From Desulfuromonas sp. (lineage in GTDB: Bacteria > Desulfobacterota > Desulfuromonadia > Desulfuromonadales > Geothermobacteraceae), in NCBI GenBank assembly GCA_002868905.1, contig PKUA01000076.1:1-64000 (forward strand): a stretch of DNA of 64,000 bases, given 5' to 3'. Position numbers and translations under genes: made by a program. The notes under the pieces are model-generated. The model searched no databases. It saw nothing but the letters and a program-made list of their open reading frames with translations, and had not been told where the DNA came from. Within the stretch, counting starts at the first letter, position 1, and every line of letters begins with the position of its first letter. Below are positions 51,224-58,978 of the stretch, piece after piece.

Positions 51224-51859
51224 ATGAAAACCGTGGCCATCACACTGCTCAGCCTGACACTGATCGTGCTCGGGGTGGTTTATGCCCAGAGCACGAGCAT
51301 GGAGAAGGGGATGAATGATACGATGAACAATCAGAAGACAACGGGGATGTCCGATTCGATGCAGCACGACCAGATGAAAACGGAGTCAAAAAAAATGATG
51401 AAAGACGAGAAGTCCATGAACTACACCAGCATCCCGAGTGACGAGGAGCTGATGAAGAGCCTTACTCCACTGCAGTACAAGGTGACCAGGCAGGATGGCA
51501 CCGAGCCGCCGTTCAATAACACATACTGGAATAACCACGAGCCGGGGATTTACGTCGACATCATCTCCGGGGCGCCGTTGTTCAGCTCGACCGACAAGTA
51601 CGAATCCGGCACCGGCTGGCCGAGCTTCACCAGGCCGCTTGATCCCGAACAGATCGTCGAGAAACAGGATCGGAGCCTCTTCATGACCCGCACCGAGGTG
51701 CGCAGCAAGCATGCCGACGCCCACCTCGGTCACGTCTTCAACGACGGACCGCAACCGACCGGACTGCGCTACTGCATGAACTCGGCGGCGCTGCGCTTCA
51801 TCCCGGCGACCGACCTGGAGAAGGAAGGGTACGGCGAGTACGCCGACCTGTTCAAGTAG
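51224..51859 (+). CDS. msrB: Exported methionine sulfoxide reductase B
   Basis: 211 residues. A signal peptide ([21 protein letters not shown]) is followed by a Met- and Lys-rich linker of about 40 residues, itself oxidisable, and then by the MsrB fold: [43 protein letters not shown] and the catalytic C184 in [11 protein letters not shown]. The two CxxC zinc motifs of many MsrB proteins are missing. It reduces methionine-R-sulfoxide in periplasmic proteins. AAGGAG precedes the ATG. msrA follows 34 bp downstream. Confidence 0.92.
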   Translation: MKTVAITLLSLTLIVLGVVYAQSTSMEKGMNDTMNNQKTTGMSDSMQHDQMKTESKKMMKDEKSMNYTSIPSDEELMKSLTPLQYKVTRQDGTEPPFNNTYWNNHEPGIYVDIISGAPLFSSTDKYESGTGWPSFTRPLDPEQIVEKQDRSLFMTRTEVRSKHADAHLGHVFNDGPQPTGLRYCMNSAALRFIPATDLEKEGYGEYADLFK

Positions 51860-51893
51860 GCCCAGCTGTCAACCCGGCTTAATGGGAGGCGAT

Positions 51894-52484
51894 ATGACCA
51901 TCACACGAATCATCACCCTGCTCATCATCCTGCTCGCTGTCGCTATCCCGGCCCAGGCCGCCAAGGCGGTTCTGGCCGGAGGGTGTTTCTGGTGCATGGA
52001 GTCGGACTTTGAAAAACTCGACGGGGTCACCGATGTGGTCTCCGGCTTCACCGGCGGCGAGTTGCAGAATCCGACCTATAACGGTAACCACGCAGGACAC
52101 TACGAGGCGGTCGAGATCACCTACGATCCTGACAAACTGAGCTATCGGCAGCTGCTCGATCATTACTGGGTCAATATCGATCCGTTCGACAACCGCGGCC
52201 AGTTCTGCGACAAGGGGCACAGCTACCTCGCCGCCATTTTCGTTACTAACGAGGCTGAACGGACTATTGCCGAAGAGACGAAACGGGAAGTGGTCGAGAT
52301 GTTCCCGGACCAGACCGTGGTCACACCAATCCTTGACGCATCAACCTTCTGGCCGATCAAGGGGGATGAGAGCTACCATCAGGATTTCGCCAGCAATAAC
52401 CCGTTGCGTTACCAACTGTATCGCTGGAACTGTGGTCGGGATCAGCGGCTGGAAGAGATCTGGGGAGAGAAGGCGACGCACTGA
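51894..52484 (+). CDS. msrA: Exported methionine sulfoxide reductase A
   Basis: 196 residues from ATG 51894, preceded by GGGAGG. A signal peptide ends at PAQA, so the enzyme is exported. The catalytic motif AGGCFWCMES is followed by VVSGFTGGELQNPTY, GHYEAVEITYDPDKLSY, the metal-independent DPFDNRGQFCDKGHSY loop and EDYHQD-like DESYHQDF. The downstream Cys lies in LYRWNCGRDQRLEEIW. It reduces methionine-S-sulfoxide and pairs with msrB. A rho-independent terminator follows. Confidence 0.94.
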   Translation: MTITRIITLLIILLAVAIPAQAAKAVLAGGCFWCMESDFEKLDGVTDVVSGFTGGELQNPTYNGNHAGHYEAVEITYDPDKLSYRQLLDHYWVNIDPFDNRGQFCDKGHSYLAAIFVTNEAERTIAEETKREVVEMFPDQTVVTPILDASTFWPIKGDESYHQDFASNNPLRYQLYRWNCGRDQRLEEIWGEKATH

Positions 52485-52511
52485 GCCGTTATCGAAGTCG
52501 GACTGACGATC

Positions 52512-52538
52512 AAAGGGGCCCTTTCTGGGGCCCCTTTT
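52512..52538. terminator. Terminator between msrA and mscS
   Basis: AAAGGGGCCC and GGGCCCCTTTT form a strong stem with a short loop between convergent genes; T runs on both sides make it suitable for both directions. Confidence 0.8.
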
Positions 52539-52609
52539 GCTTGAAAGTTTGACAATTTTCCTTCGGCAGGAGCTTTAAGACTTCGGGTTGCAGGTGTGCG
52601 AATGAAGCG

Positions 52610-53446
52610 TCACGTCGAACCGGACGCCTGCTGCACCAGGTGCACGTCCCGCTGCGGGAACGGGATGTTGATTCCTGCCTGCGCGAATCGTTGGTGGATC
52701 TGCAGATTGACCAGGTAGAGCAGCTCGAAGTAGCGACGGGTGGGAATCCAGTAGCGGATGCCGATGTTGATCGATGAATCGGCGAACTCCTCGATGCCGA
52801 TCTGCGGTCCCGGCTCCTGCCGTACCTCTGGGATCCCCCGCAGTATCTCCTCGACCACGCCGATCGCCTGCTGCGGGTCATCGCCGTAGGAGATGCCGAC
52901 GCAAGTCTCGACAATCTTGTTCTCGAATGAGTTCTGCAGGATTTCGCCGACGATGTGTTTGTTCGGGATGGTGATCATCTCGCCATCCTCGGTGGTCAGC
53001 ACAGTGGAGGAGAGTCTGATCTCCTCGACGATGCCACTGACTCCCTTGACCAGGATGGTGTTACCGACAACGAACGGCCGCGACAGGATGATGGTCAGCC
53101 CGGCGCCGTAGTTCGACAACGGTCCCTGGATCGCCAAGCTGCTGCCGAAGGCGACGGCGCCGAGGGCGGCAATAAACGGGGCGATGGAGATGCCGAATTT
53201 GCCGATCGCCATGATGAAGACGAAAGCGAGCACCAGAACCTTGACCACGTTGCCGAGGAAATGGGCGAGGGTGACGTCGACGCCCTTTTTTTCGCACAGG
53301 TTGCCGACCGATCGTCCGAACCAGCTCGCCAGCTTCGCCCCGATGACGAGGATGATGAGGGCGCCGAGAATCTGGAAGCTGTAATTGATGATGAATTCGA
53401 CCACGACATCGTAGATTTTCTGAATGGTTGCGAGTTCCTGTTCCAT
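52610..53446 (-). CDS. Small-conductance mechanosensitive channel, MscS family
   Basis: 278 residues from ATG 53446, with GGGAGG before it. Three hydrophobic helices precede the pore-lining helix and the beta domain (GSSLAIQGPLSNYGAGLTIILSRPFVVGNTILVKGVSGIVEEI, TVLTTEDGEMITIPNKHI). The C-terminal part is the cytoplasmic vestibule. It should open under turgor drop and release solutes, which fits the osmolyte genes elsewhere in the window. A longer frame exists upstream but lacks family sequence. Confidence 0.9.
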   Translation of the reverse strand: MEQELATIQKIYDVVVEFIINYSFQILGALIILVIGAKLASWFGRSVGNLCEKKGVDVTLAHFLGNVVKVLVLAFVFIMAIGKFGISIAPFIAALGAVAFGSSLAIQGPLSNYGAGLTIILSRPFVVGNTILVKGVSGIVEEIRLSSTVLTTEDGEMITIPNKHIVGEILQNSFENKIVETCVGISYGDDPQQAIGVVEEILRGIPEVRQEPGPQIGIEEFADSSINIGIRYWIPTRRYFELLYLVNLQIHQRFAQAGINIPFPQRDVHLVQQASGST

Positions 53447-53667
53447 GATCAACCTCCCGCCGGAAAGAGGGAACCGGGCGGATGTTTCCCGGTTGCGGTG
53501 TTTTGGAAGCGTTGTTTTGACTTTAGCAGATCTGTAGCAGGTTGCTTGAAAAGGGTGGTACGATTGAGCAAAGGATCGTGTCTTGACCTTTGAGTTCCGA
53601 ATCAGGTTTACTGCGGCGTTGGATCGGCCAGGCATGGTTAAAATAAGGGAAGAGAAAACAGGACAAT

Positions 53668-54609
53668 ATGAATCTGAACAACCTCCACTGCATTGATCTC
53701 GACATGACGGCGGTCGAAGGCTTCCGCAAGTTCGTCAGCTGCTGGCTTTATCACTCCGCTGAATGCACCTTCGTGGTCGACCCCGGCCCGCTCTCGACCA
53801 TGCCACACCTGTTGGCCGAGTTGAACCGCTACGGCGTTGAGACGCTCGACTATATCCTTTTGACCCACATCCACATCGACCACGCCGGCGGGACCGGGGC
53901 GCTGGTCAAGCAGTTCCCGTCCGCCCGTGTCATCTGTCATCCCAAGGGTATTAGCCACATGGTCGACCCGGAGCAGCTCTGGCAAGGCTCGCAGAAGGTG
54001 CTCGGTGAGCTGGCCGCGGTCTACGGCGAGATCATGCCGGTGCCGCAGGAGAACATTGGCTACGCCGACCGGCTCGACAAGTGTGGTGTCAGGGTGTTTC
54101 AGACCCCGGGGCACGCCGTGCACCATTGCTGCTATCTGTTCGACGACCTGCTGTTCGGCGGCGAGGTTGCCGGGGTCCATGCGCCGATCGAGGATGGAAT
54201 CTACATGCGCCCGGCCACGCCGCCACGCTTCCTCCTTGAGGTCGCCCTCGACTCGCTGCAGCGGATGATCGACCTGCAGCCGCGCTACCTGGTTATCGCC
54301 CACTACGGCCTGGTCGAGCCGGCGGCCGACTACCTCCGGATCGCCAGCGGCCAGTTGCAGCTCTGGGTCAGGGGGATTGCGCAGCTCAGTCGCGGTGGCG
54401 AGAGTCCGGACCTGGCGAAGGTGCTGGCGTGGTTGCTGGAGCATGACGCGTATTACCGCAACCAGGATCGGCTCGACCCTGACCTTGTCGCCCGCGAACT
54501 CTACTTCATCGGCAATTCGATCAAGGGGATGAGCGAGTATGTCAACCACCTCCCGGAGGACGAGCGGCAAGCGCTGGTCCGGGGTGAGGGAGAGCGGACA
54601 CCACGATGA
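53668..54609 (+). CDS. MBL-fold metal-dependent hydrolase
   Basis: 313 residues. The metallo-beta-lactamase motif THIHIDHAGGTG (about residues 71-82) is followed by the further metal ligands H in TPGHAVHH, the Asp/His region FGGEVAGVHAP and VIAHYGLVEP. This matches the hydrolase 2 zinc or iron dinuclear site. The substrate is unknown. AGGACA lies before the ATG. The next gene starts inside the stop codon, so this is the first gene of a three-gene operon with a GreAB-like protein and a DUF309 protein. Confidence 0.87.
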   Translation: MNLNNLHCIDLDMTAVEGFRKFVSCWLYHSAECTFVVDPGPLSTMPHLLAELNRYGVETLDYILLTHIHIDHAGGTGALVKQFPSARVICHPKGISHMVDPEQLWQGSQKVLGELAAVYGEIMPVPQENIGYADRLDKCGVRVFQTPGHAVHHCCYLFDDLLFGGEVAGVHAPIEDGIYMRPATPPRFLLEVALDSLQRMIDLQPRYLVIAHYGLVEPAADYLRIASGQLQLWVRGIAQLSRGGESPDLAKVLAWLLEHDAYYRNQDRLDPDLVARELYFIGNSIKGMSEYVNHLPEDERQALVRGEGERTPR

Positions 54610-55097
54610 ACCGTGTGAACAAAACCGAGCTGCTGCAGCAGATCATCGCCACGCTGGTGGCCGATCTCGACGTGTTGACGCGGGGGGCGAAGGCGGCCCA
54701 CCTCGCCGCCACCCACGAGGAGTGCGTCCCCGACAACAAGTACGACACCACTGCCCTCGAGGCGTCGTATATCGCGCAGGGCCAGGCCAACCGCGCCCAA
54801 CAGATTCGCGAGGCCCTGGCGAGCTATCAGGGGTTGACCCTGCGGGGCTTCGGAGACGAAACGCCGGTTCGACTGACCGCTCTTGTCACACTTGAAGCGG
54901 AAGACGGAAGCTCCAAACAGGTTTTCCTCGGGCCGGCAGCGGGCGGCCTCAAGATCGTCGCCGACAGCGGCGACTGTCTGGTTATCACGCCGGAGTCGCC
55001 GTTGGGACGGGGGCTGCTCGGCAAATGCTGCGGGGACGAGATCGAGCTGGGCCGCGGCGCCGGCCAAACCAGCATGACCATCGTCGAGGTCGCCTGA
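54606..55097 (+). CDS. GreA/GreB-family elongation factor-like protein
   Basis: 163 residues. The N-terminal half is a coiled-coil-like helical pair (LLQQIIATLVADLDVLTRGAK ... IAQGQANRAQQIREALASY), and the C-terminal half the globular domain with LGPAAGGLKI, VITPESPLGRGLLGKCCGDEIEL. It lacks the exact acidic tip pair of GreA (D/E-E), showing EECVPDNKYDT instead. It may bind RNA polymerase, but cleavage stimulation is uncertain. Translationally coupled to the MBL gene. Confidence 0.78.
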   Translation: MNRVNKTELLQQIIATLVADLDVLTRGAKAAHLAATHEECVPDNKYDTTALEASYIAQGQANRAQQIREALASYQGLTLRGFGDETPVRLTALVTLEAEDGSSKQVFLGPAAGGLKIVADSGDCLVITPESPLGRGLLGKCCGDEIELGRGAGQTSMTIVEVA

Positions 55098-55121
55098 GAC
55101 GGGCGCCCGGGAGGAAACCGT

Positions 55122-55625
55122 ATGGAACATCCCGAACCGCCGCGTTACACGGACCGCCCCTTCCCCGCCTACCGCTTCCTGCCGTTCCAGGATGACCCCG
55201 AGCGCCCCCATCCGCGCAACGATCCGGCCGGGCATTCCTACCAGGAGAAAGACGAACACCTCCCGCCTTTCGTGGCCGACGCCTGGCGTGAATGCGGGCC
55301 CTACCTTTACGGAGTCGACCTGTTCAACTACGGCTACTGGTGGGAGGCACACGAAGCGTTCGAGGCGGTCTGGATGGTGGCGGGGCAGAAGGCGACACGG
55401 CAGGGGCGGTTTCTGCAGGGGTTGATCCAACTCGCCGCGGCCCAGCTCAAACGCGTGATGGGCGCGCAGCGCGGAGCGGAGTTTTTGACCGGCGCCGGCT
55501 GTGAGAAACTGTCGGAGGTCGACGGGGTTTACCTGGGGATCGACGTTGCCGCGCTGGTTGGGGATGCGAAGCTGTGTTTTGCGGAGGATTGTGGTGAATT
55601 CCCCAGCATCGAGTTGCGGTTTTAG
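55122..55625 (+). CDS. DUF309 family protein
   Basis: 167 residues. GVDLFNYGYWWEAHEAFEAVWMV and GRFLQGLIQLAAAQLKRVMG are the DUF309 core, a small all-helical fold with conserved His and Glu (EAHEAFE) that could bind metal. A proline-rich N-terminal 45 residues precedes it. GGGAGGA stands before the ATG. Function unknown; third gene in the MBL/GreAB operon. Confidence 0.85.
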   Translation: MEHPEPPRYTDRPFPAYRFLPFQDDPERPHPRNDPAGHSYQEKDEHLPPFVADAWRECGPYLYGVDLFNYGYWWEAHEAFEAVWMVAGQKATRQGRFLQGLIQLAAAQLKRVMGAQRGAEFLTGAGCEKLSEVDGVYLGIDVAALVGDAKLCFAEDCGEFPSIELRF

Positions 55626-55853
55626 GATGCAACCGGGAGAGGTAAACGGGGTTCATCCGAGGGAGGTGCATTATTGTCAGAGTGCTTGCTTGTTCGAGTT
55701 TCAGCCATGCAGACCATGAACGAATATTGGAAGAAGAGAAAACCACGACAAATAAAGTGCTTGCAATTTAGTTTTGAACTGTGCTAGCGTCGGGCAAGTT
55801 AAACGTTTGTGCAGCAGTTTGCCGGACACGATTATTTAGGTTAATCAGTCAGG
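55626..55853. other. Upstream region of the cold-shock gene
   Basis: No gene is supported. A TTGCAA at about 55763 followed by CTAGCG 17 bp later may be a weak promoter for the csp transcript, which would then have a leader of about 170 nt, as known for cold-shock genes. Confidence 0.3.
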
Positions 55854-55890
55854 AAAAACCACACAGACCTCTTGGGCTGGGTGGTTTTTT
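55854..55890 (+). terminator. Hairpin with T run in the cold-shock leader
   Basis: AACCACaCAG pairs with CTGgGTGGTT and is followed by TTTTTT. It either ends the DUF309 transcript or attenuates csp transcription. Confidence 0.65.
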
Positions 55891-55927
55891 AGTTTGTGAC
55901 AACAGGCGAAAATTGCGCACCGAAAAT

Positions 55928-55945
55928 GGGTACTAGGAAGTACCC
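55928..55945 (+). promoter_or_regulatory. Hairpin next to the csp ribosome binding site
   Basis: GGGTACT-AGGA-AGTACCC is a perfect 7-bp stem whose 3' end is 2 nt before the AGGAG of the cold-shock gene. It could limit initiation in a temperature-dependent way. Confidence 0.45.
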
Positions 55946-55958
55946 CAGGAGAATCAAA

Positions 55959-56159
55959 ATGGCAGAAGGTACAGTGAAGTGGTTCAACGACGCGAAGGGT
56001 TTTGGATTTATCGAGCAGGACAACGGTCCTGACGTCTTCGTCCACTTCTCCCAAATCCAGGGTGACGGTTTCAAATCCCTTGCCGAAGGTGATCGCGTTC
56101 GCTTTGATGTCACCGAGGGCGCTAAAGGCCCCCAATCGTCTAACGTGCAACGGATCTAA
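55959..56159 (+). CDS. cspA: CspA-family cold-shock protein
   Basis: 66 residues, normal size. [19 protein letters not shown] carries RNP1 (KGFGFI) and DVFVHFSQI carries RNP2; the C-terminus ends in [10 protein letters not shown]. It binds single-stranded RNA or DNA and melts structures at low temperature. CAGGAG is 7 nt before the ATG. The structured leader and the strong terminator on both sides fit a separate transcript. The frame extends upstream but without family residues. Confidence 0.95.
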   Translation: MAEGTVKWFNDAKGFGFIEQDNGPDVFVHFSQIQGDGFKSLAEGDRVRFDVTEGAKGPQSSNVQRI

Positions 56160-56188
56160 TCATTTATTTCCAGCACTATCGTCGAGTA

Positions 56189-56221
56189 AACAGCCCCGCG
56201 GGATTCCCGCGGGGCTGTTTT
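56189..56221 (+). terminator. Terminator after cspA
   Basis: AACAGCCCCGCGGGA and TCCCGCGGGGCTGTT form a 15-bp stem followed by TT. Confidence 0.88.
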
Positions 56222-56282
56222 ATAGGTTGCGACGGTAAGGTGAACCCGCCACAGAAAACTTCAGGAACCGTGGGAGGACATC

Positions 56283-56462
56283 ATGGGGCGAAAACCTAAT
56301 TACGGTTACGAGAAACGTCAGAAGGAACTTGCGCGCAAAGCCAAAAAAGAAGAGAAGAGAAAGCGCAAGGTCGAAGAAGATCAAGACAATGAACAGGACG
56401 AAGGCAAGACAGAGTCGAATAACCCGAGTCCTCTAGCAAGCCCCCCCGAAGAGAGTAGTTAG
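56283..56462 (+). CDS. Small lysine-rich protein upstream of rhlE
   Basis: A 59-residue frame with GGGAGGACATC right before its ATG. It opens MGRKPNYGYEKRQKELARKA and is lysine/glutamate-rich in the middle, with a low-complexity Ser/Pro tail (SNNPSPLASPPEESS). The basic half could bind RNA. Short proteins with the same MGRKPNYG...KRQKE opening occur widely in bacteria without known function. Its position between a cold-shock gene and a DEAD-box helicase supports a role in RNA handling. Confidence 0.7.
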   Translation: MGRKPNYGYEKRQKELARKAKKEEKRKRKVEEDQDNEQDEGKTESNNPSPLASPPEESS

Positions 56463-56501
56463 CCAACAGAATCCGGGGCAGGTTTCCCAATAAAGGCAAA
56501 T

Positions 56502-57767
56502 ATGGATTTCAAGCAGTTCAAGTTTCACTCCAAAATCGAGGCCGGGGTTATCGCCGCTGGCTTTCAGCAACCGACGCCGATTCAGGCGCAAGCAATTCCG
56601 CAAATCATGCAGCAACGCGACGTCATGGGCCTGGCCCAGACCGGCACCGGGAAAACGGCGGCCTTCGGCCTGCCGATCCTGCATCGCCTGATGACGGGAG
56701 AACGCGGCTTTGTCCGCGCCCTGATTATCGCACCCACACGCGAACTCGCCGAACAGATCAACGAAAGTTTACAGCTTCTTGGCAAGCAGAGCGGTCTGCG
56801 CTGCCTGACGCTCTACGGCGGGGTCAATATCAAACCGCAAATCACGGCACTTCGTCGCGGGGCCGAGATCGTCGTCGCCTGTCCGGGACGCCTGCTCGAC
56901 CACCTCAGCCAGGGGACCATCAGCCTCAAGCGGCTGGAGGTCCTGGTCCTCGATGAAGCCGATCGGATGTTCGATATGGGATTTCTCCCTGAAATCCGCC
57001 GGGTCATTAAACATCTGCCGGTTGAACGCCAGAACCTGTTGTTCTCGGCGACCATGCCGCAGGAGGTGCGTCACCTGACCCGCGAGATCCTCCGTGACCC
57101 GACGACCGTGCAGGTCGATACCGTGGCCCCGGCGCAGACTGTCAGCCATGCGCTCTACCCGGTCTCACAGCACCTCAAGACCGACTTGCTGCTCAAGCTG
57201 TTACGTCAGACCGACACCGAATCGGTGCTGGTCTTCACCCGGACCAAACACCGGGCCAAGCGTCTCGGCGAGAAGCTGGACAAGGCCGGTTTCCGGGCCG
57301 CTTCCCTGCAGGGGAACCTCTCTCAGCCGAAGCGCCAGGCTGCGCTGAAAGGTTTTCGAAGCGGCACCTTCCAGGTCCTCGTCGCGACCGATATCGCAGC
57401 GCGCGGCATCGACGTGTCGCAGGTCTCGCATGTGATCAACTTCGATATCCCCGACTGCGCCGACACCTATATTCACCGGATCGGAAGAACCGGCAGGGCG
57501 GCGCGTAGCGGCGATGCCTTCACCATGATCACCGATGATGATCGTTCGGTGGTTCGCGCCATCGAGCGGGTCCTCGGCGCGCCAATTGATCGGCGCCGCC
57601 TGGAGGATTTCGACTACGCTGTGTCCGCCCCGGTGCAGGCAAAGCCTGGACCCCGAGGGGCGCGGCCCAAGACGTCGGCGCCCAGGGCGAAGCCGGTTTC
57701 GAGAAATCGGGGAGGACGTCCCGGCGGGTATGGGAAGCGCCCGGCCGCGCAGGCGGCTCGCCCCTGA
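56502..57767 (+). CDS. rhlE: DEAD-box RNA helicase RhlE
   Basis: 421 residues. Motifs in order: Q motif FQQPTPIQAQAIP, Walker A AQTGTGKTAAF, PTRELAEQI, DEAD in LVLDEADRMFDMGF, SAT in FSATMPQEV, VLVFTRTKHRAKRL, ATDIAARGIDV and HRIGRTGRAARSGDA. The C-terminal tail after about 370 is basic (PRGARPKTSAPRAKPVSRNRGGRPGGYGKR), as in RhlE proteins that assist ribosome assembly. It starts 39 bp after the lysine-rich small gene and probably shares its transcript. Confidence 0.93.
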   Translation: MDFKQFKFHSKIEAGVIAAGFQQPTPIQAQAIPQIMQQRDVMGLAQTGTGKTAAFGLPILHRLMTGERGFVRALIIAPTRELAEQINESLQLLGKQSGLRCLTLYGGVNIKPQITALRRGAEIVVACPGRLLDHLSQGTISLKRLEVLVLDEADRMFDMGFLPEIRRVIKHLPVERQNLLFSATMPQEVRHLTREILRDPTTVQVDTVAPAQTVSHALYPVSQHLKTDLLLKLLRQTDTESVLVFTRTKHRAKRLGEKLDKAGFRAASLQGNLSQPKRQAALKGFRSGTFQVLVATDIAARGIDVSQVSHVINFDIPDCADTYIHRIGRTGRAARSGDAFTMITDDDRSVVRAIERVLGAPIDRRRLEDFDYAVSAPVQAKPGPRGARPKTSAPRAKPVSRNRGGRPGGYGKRPAAQAARP

Positions 57768-57811
57768 TTTAGCATCTCTGCAAAGAGGGTTGTCGATTTT
57801 ATGATTCAAGG

Positions 57812-57844
57812 AGGGCCTGTGGTTAACACCGCAGGCCCTTTTTC
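57812..57844 (+). terminator. Terminator after rhlE
   Basis: AGGGCCTG and CAGGCCCT flank a 12-nt loop that can pair further; TTTTTC follows. Confidence 0.8.
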
Positions 57845-57888
57845 TGTTGAAACATCCTGTGCATATCCCGGCGCGATAAGGGCGAAAA

Positions 57889-58434
57889 TCAGGCCGGGTC
57901 TTTTCCTGGAGACCTTGACCACTCCCGAATCTTTTGCGTTTCGTTCTCCGGAATCCCGAGAGACAGCAGGAACTCGTGGTGCGCCACCGGGGCACGACGC
58001 TCGAACTCAGTGTGCCAGGCTCGCATCGCCGCTTCGTCCATACCGGCCGACGCCAGCATCTCGACCCAGATCCTCTTGTCGATGACCGGGGCGAAGCGGC
58101 CGCTGGTCATGCTCTTGAGCATGGCGGTGATGGTGTGCTGCTGAGCGCGCAGTGCGAGGATCTCTTCACCGAGTTGCTGCAACCTTTTCTCCAGAATCGA
58201 GACGCTCGGGCCGGACTCGCCGGCCAGCATCTGCTTGACATCGGCCAGGGAGAGCCCCGCCTGCCGCAGACGGACGATCCGCTCCAGGGTGTCGCGGTCT
58301 TCCTCCGAGTAGTGTCGGTAGCCTGCGGGGGAACGGCTGGCGGCCTGCAACAGGCCGATGCGGTCATAGTAGAGCAGGGTGCTGCGCGACAGGTCGAACA
58401 TTTTGCCGAGCTTTGAAATGGAATAGGTCTTCAT
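57889..58434 (-). CDS. MerR-family regulator with a small C-terminal domain
   Basis: 181 residues from ATG 58434. The MerR winged helix (YSISKLGKMFDLSRSTLLYYDRIGLL) is followed by a dimerisation coiled coil (about 75-120) and a C-terminal domain (about 128-178) beginning WVEMLASAGMDEAAMRAWH. That domain is closely repeated in the free-standing protein encoded just upstream. The family member may bind a ligand in the C-terminal domain, as TipA does. No metal cysteines are visible. The upstream small gene and this gene are on one transcript. Confidence 0.83.
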   Translation of the reverse strand: MKTYSISKLGKMFDLSRSTLLYYDRIGLLQAASRSPAGYRHYSEEDRDTLERIVRLRQAGLSLADVKQMLAGESGPSVSILEKRLQQLGEEILALRAQQHTITAMLKSMTSGRFAPVIDKRIWVEMLASAGMDEAAMRAWHTEFERRAPVAHHEFLLSLGIPENETQKIREWSRSPGKDPA

Positions 58435-58484
58435 CGGCGTTTCGTATCGTCCGGCGACTGCCGAGGCAGCCGCCGGACGATCTC

Positions 58485-58664
58485 CTAGAGTTTTCGAATA
58501 CGGGCGACCTCGTCGGGGGCGATGTCGAGCCATCCCAGAAAATCCGCATGCGCCTGCGGGTGGCGTTGTTCGAACAGGCGATGCCACCTGCGCATCGTTT
58601 CCTCGTCCAGTCCGATGTCCCTGAACATGGCGACCCACTCTTCTTTGCTGACACGATTTTGCAT
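58485..58664 (-). CDS. Free-standing copy of the MerR regulator's C-terminal domain
   Basis: 59 residues from ATG 58664, with AAGGAGAG before it. The sequence WVAMFRDIGLDEETMRRWH...FEQRHPQAHADFL aligns to residues 131-178 of the following MerR protein with about 22 identities in 45 positions. It has no DNA-binding part. It could be a ligand-binding antirepressor or coactivator, or a titrating partner. It is encoded first, so both proteins should be made together. A near-palindrome (GTCACGGCCATGAC, 58696-58709) lies 32 bp upstream. Confidence 0.75.
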   Translation of the reverse strand: MQNRVSKEEWVAMFRDIGLDEETMRRWHRLFEQRHPQAHADFLGWLDIAPDEVARIRKL

Positions 58665-58695
58665 TATCACTCTCCTTGAAAGAATTGGACTTTCC

Positions 58696-58709
58696 GTCAC
58701 GGCCATGAC
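58696..58709. promoter_or_regulatory. Near-palindrome upstream of the MerR operon, candidate operator
   Basis: GTCACGGCCATGAC is symmetric at 12 of 14 positions and lies 32-45 bp before the first gene of the MerR pair. MerR regulators usually control their own promoter. Confidence 0.35.
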
Positions 58710-58978
58710 AATGCCTTTGTAAAGTGTGAATCTATAGACGGGTCAACAGGAAAACAATAGAAAATTGGTGCAAGGAACGGACATCTTTAGGCGAAACGAA
58801 TTCGGCACCATTTCTTTGTACCGCTATCGCCAGGAATGGGGGCGAAGTGTTCTTCGATTTAATCTGACGTTACAAAACGACGGGAGGGGTGAGGCGAACA
58901 GGAAAGTTTGGCCGCCCCCCCTGCGGGTGCCGTATTCGGTGACGAACGGGGCTTGGGCTGGACGCGTTCAGTCGTCGG
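58710..58978. other. Gap without a supported gene
   Basis: An open frame on the plus strand (58765-59049) has no ribosome binding site and overlaps the dctM 3' end; its sequence resembles nothing known. Runs of C/G near 58913-58920 could be structural. No function assigned. Confidence 0.4.
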
